NCBI GenBank assembly: GCA_003153335.1
Contig: PLYG01000560.1
Location: 1 to 8,449, forward strand
Source: Betaproteobacteria bacterium
GTDB taxonomy: Bacteria; Pseudomonadota; Gammaproteobacteria; Burkholderiales; Casimicrobiaceae
Direction: 5' to 3'
DNA: 8,449 bases
In this document: positions 6,031 through 8,449 of the stretch, piece by piece
Layout of the letters: every line of letters starts with the position of its first letter
Numbering within the stretch: the stretch's first letter is position 1
The notes under the pieces: model-generated
The model's input: the letters and a program-made list of their open reading frames with translations, nothing else
What the model was told of the DNA's origin: nothing
Database searches by the model: none
Made by a program: the position numbers and the translations under genes

Positions 6031-7068
6031 ATGAAACGGATCACCATTCAAACGCTGCAGGCGGTGACTATCGCCGCGGCATTTTTCATTACGGGACCCG
6101 CCGCCGCCCAGGAAACTACACCGGCCATGATTGCGGCGGCAGTCAAGGAAGGCAAAGTCGTCTGGTACTCGTCGGTAGACGTCAAAGTCGCGGAAGCCGT
6201 GGCCCAGGCCTTCCGCGCCGCGTATCCGGAGGTCAAGATTGAAGTCGAGCGCTCCGGCTCGGAGCGGGTGTTTCAGCGGATCAATCAGGAATACCAATCC
6301 AACATCAAGAATGTCGACGTGGTGAATTCGTCCGATGCTTCGCACTTCATTTACTGGAAGCAGCAGAAATGGCTCGCCGCGCACACCCCGCCCGATGTCA
6401 AACGCTACCCGGCACAATTCAAGGATCCGGAAGGCTACTATGCGACGTGGCGCGCGACGCTGAGTGTCATGGGCTACAACACCAATCTGCTGGCGGCGAA
6501 AGATGCGCCGACCGGCTATCTCGACCTGCTCGATCCGAAATGGAAAGGCAAACTGGTCAAATCACATCCCAGCTACAGCGGCACCAGCCTCACCGGCACG
6601 TATGCGATCGTCAAGCAACTCGGCTGGGAGTATCTGGAGAAGCTCTCCAAACAAGGCGTTCAGCAACTGCAATCGACGACGGCGCCGCCGAAGAGCATTG
6701 CCAGCGGAGAGCGGGTCGTGATGGTGGACGGCAACGAATACAACATGTTCATCGAAATCAACGCAAAGAGCCCCGTCAAAATCATCTACCCGAAGGAAGG
6801 CACGCCGTTCGTGACGTCGCCGACGGCGATCTTTGCGGATGCTCCGCATCCCAATGCGGCCCGGTTGCTGCAGAATTTTCTCTACACGGCGAAGATCCAG
6901 CAGTTGGCGGTCAACGAGGGCGGGACGCGCTCGCTTCACCCCGATGTAAAGGACCCGCCGGGCCGCACGCCGCTGACCGAGATCAAGCTGTTGCCGGACG
7001 ACCCCGTGGCGATGCTGCCGCAGGTCGCCGAAATCAAGAAGCGCTATACGGCGATCTTCGGTAACTGA
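6031..7068 (+). CDS. Periplasmic substrate-binding protein of an FbpA/AfuA-like ABC importer
   Basis: The product is 345 residues. A strong ribosome site, AAAGGAGG (6017-6024), lies 6 nt before ATG 6031. Residues 1-26 form a Sec signal peptide with predicted cleavage GPAAA-Q (26/27). The mature protein starts the first lobe with GKVVWYSSVD, then shows ERSGSERVFQRI, VDVVNSSDASHF, DLLDPKWKGK and ADAPHPNAARL, typical of family-1 AfuA/COG1840 binding proteins. At the place where true ferric-binding proteins carry a Tyr-Tyr iron-ligand pair, the sequence reads DGNEYNMF with a single Tyr237. Ferric iron is therefore not assured; related proteins carry other anionic or organic ligands. The gene sits between the ATPase and the permease, and its TGA overlaps the ATG of the permease by one base, which suggests translational coupling. 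The role as binding protein is secure; the ligand is unknown. Confidence 0.9.
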   Translation: MKRITIQTLQAVTIAAAFFITGPAAAQETTPAMIAAAVKEGKVVWYSSVDVKVAEAVAQAFRAAYPEVKIEVERSGSERVFQRINQEYQSNIKNVDVVNSSDASHFIYWKQQKWLAAHTPPDVKRYPAQFKDPEGYYATWRATLSVMGYNTNLLAAKDAPTGYLDLLDPKWKGKLVKSHPSYSGTSLTGTYAIVKQLGWEYLEKLSKQGVQQLQSTTAPPKSIASGERVVMVDGNEYNMFIEINAKSPVKIIYPKEGTPFVTSPTAIFADAPHPNAARLLQNFLYTAKIQQLAVNEGGTRSLHPDVKDPPGRTPLTEIKLLPDDPVAMLPQVAEIKKRYTAIFGN

Positions 7069-8449
7069 TGCCGTCGACGGCCGGAACGGCAGGAACTTCC
7101 GTTATGGAAACGGTTACGCTTGATCCGGGGCAACCATTCGCCACGCGGTCCAGGTCATTCGACTGGACCGCGCCGTTCGCGATCGCAATGGTACTGTTGC
7201 TGGCAGTGCTGGTGCTGCTGCCGATGTTCTGGCTGTTTGTCACCAGCATCCGCAACGAGGCCAGACAATTCACGCTGGAGAACTACCGGCAACTCTTCGT
7301 TGATCCCTCTTTTCTCAATCCGCTGCTGACCACGCTGTGGACTTCCGCTGCGGTGGGCACGCTGTGCGTCCTGGCCGCAGCGCCGATGAGCTGGCTGGTT
7401 GCGCGCACCAACCTGCCGGGCAAGCGCCAATTGCGAACGTTGATACTCGCCTCGTTTGTCACGCCGCCCTTTCTTGGCGCGTTTGCCTGGGTGCTGCTCG
7501 GCGGGCCCAACGCCGGATTGATCAACCAATGGTATTACGCGCTATTCGGGCTGAAACCGTTTGAGGCCGAGCCGTTGCTCAATATTTTTTCGGCCGGCGG
7601 CATGGTCTTCGTCATGGCGTTGTACACGTTCCCCTATGTCTTCACCTTCGTGGCCAACAGCCTCGACGTGATTCCCAGCGAACTTGAGGAAGCGTCCGCC
7701 ATCCTCGGGGCGCCCGCCTGGCGTACTGCCCTGCACGTGACGCTGCCGCTGGTCGTTCCGGCGCTGCTCGCGGGCTTCCTTATCGCGTTCCTGCAGTCAA
7801 TGACCTTGTTCGGAACACCGGCGATCCTGGCCCTGCCGGCCGGCATCAATACGATGACCACCAAGATCTGGAGCCTGTTTCAATTTCCACCGCAATTGGG
7901 GCTTGCCGCGGCGGTGTCGTTGCCGCTGCTGATTATCACGGTGGTATTGCTCAAGGCGCAATCGGCGATCATGGGCCGTCGCGGATACTCGGTCATCGGC
8001 GGCAAGAGCACGGGAACGCGCCTGATCCGCCTGGGCGCGTGGAAAATTCCCGCCCTGGCGCTGTTCGCCGTGGTGCTCGGTTGTTCGATCGTGCTGCCGT
8101 ATGGCGTACTGCTCAGAACAGCGTTTGTGAAGAACTGGTCCGGCCCATTGGGTTTGAGCAACCTCACTATTGAACACTGGCGCTTCGTGTTCTTCGAGTT
8201 CAGCCAGACCCGTCTTGCGTTCGAGAACACGTTTATCCTGGGCGTAGCGGCGGCCACCGCAGGCACCGTGTTGGTAACCATGGTGGGCTATTTAAGCCTG
8301 CGCCGGCTCGTCTGGGGCCATCGTTATCTGGCCTTCCTGGCCACCGCGCCGGTGGCGATTCCCGGTATTGTCCTGGCGGTCGGGCTTTTCCTCAGCTACA
8401 CGCAGCCGCCCGTGGTGCTGTACGGAACGCTCTCCATCATTTTCCTGGC
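7068..8449 (+). CDS. ABC transporter permease, fused two-domain FbpB-like type, 3' end outside the window
   Basis: An open frame of 460 codons runs without a stop to the window edge. It encodes an inner-membrane permease with many hydrophobic helices. The first membrane domain covers about residues 35-296 and carries the EAA loop that docks on the ATPase (LEEASAILGAPAWRTALHVTLPL, about 207-228). A second domain begins near residue 325 (helix about 327-350, then WRFVFFEF and LAFENTFILG). This is the duplicated layout of FbpB/AfuB permeases, usually about 520-590 residues, so the second EAA loop should lie just beyond the edge. The ATG at 7068 overlaps the preceding stop (TGATG). An alternative start, ATG 7104, has AGGAA 8 nt upstream and would remove 12 residues. 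It completes the importer with the two upstream genes. Confidence 0.9.
   Translation, partial: MPSTAGTAGTSVMETVTLDPGQPFATRSRSFDWTAPFAIAMVLLLAVLVLLPMFWLFVTSIRNEARQFTLENYRQLFVDPSFLNPLLTTLWTSAAVGTLCVLAAAPMSWLVARTNLPGKRQLRTLILASFVTPPFLGAFAWVLLGGPNAGLINQWYYALFGLKPFEAEPLLNIFSAGGMVFVMALYTFPYVFTFVANSLDVIPSELEEASAILGAPAWRTALHVTLPLVVPALLAGFLIAFLQSMTLFGTPAILALPAGINTMTTKIWSLFQFPPQLGLAAAVSLPLLIITVVLLKAQSAIMGRRGYSVIGGKSTGTRLIRLGAWKIPALALFAVVLGCSIVLPYGVLLRTAFVKNWSGPLGLSNLTIEHWRFVFFEFSQTRLAFENTFILGVAAATAGTVLVTMVGYLSLRRLVWGHRYLAFLATAPVAIPGIVLAVGLFLSYTQPPVVLYGTLSIIFL

Overview
The window is GC-rich, densely coded DNA from a Gram-negative bacterium. I infer a betaproteobacterium (Burkholderiales-like), from the codon use, a predicted outer-membrane lipoprotein, a protein with an exosortase-H type (IPTL-like) sorting signal, and an ABC uptake operon typical of that group. 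No rRNA, tRNA, CRISPR array or transposase gene is visible.

Layout: (1) 3-614 (+), the 3' part of a short-chain dehydrogenase/reductase whose start lies upstream of the window. (2) 662-3476, a block bracketed by two identical 64-bp direct copies of a strongly palindromic repeat. Between the copies lie two tail-to-tail genes: a small membrane protein resembling the 'midcut-by-XrtH' family (891-1487, +) and a beta-propeller lipoprotein (1550-3127, -). (3) 3477-4747 (-), an OsmC-family protein preceded by an odd chimeric ORF. Its N-terminal part is a membrane class III nucleotide cyclase cut off just after the first catalytic Asp, and its C-terminal part is the tail of an ArsR-type winged-helix regulator. 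(4) 4748-4909, a divergent intergenic region with inverted repeats. (5) 4910-8449 (+), an FbpABC/AfuABC-like importer operon: ATPase, periplasmic binding protein, and a fused two-domain permease that runs off the right edge.

The genes fall into separate units. The ABC operon is a complete uptake system apart from the truncated last gene. Its binding protein lacks the Tyr-Tyr pair of true ferric-binding proteins, so iron should not be assumed as substrate. The minus-strand pair 4747-3477 reads as the scar of a deletion that joined a cyclase gene to an arsR-osmC unit. The block between the repeats looks like accessory DNA. The least explained features are the paired 64-bp palindromes, the mid-protein sorting signal and the cyclase-ArsR chimera.
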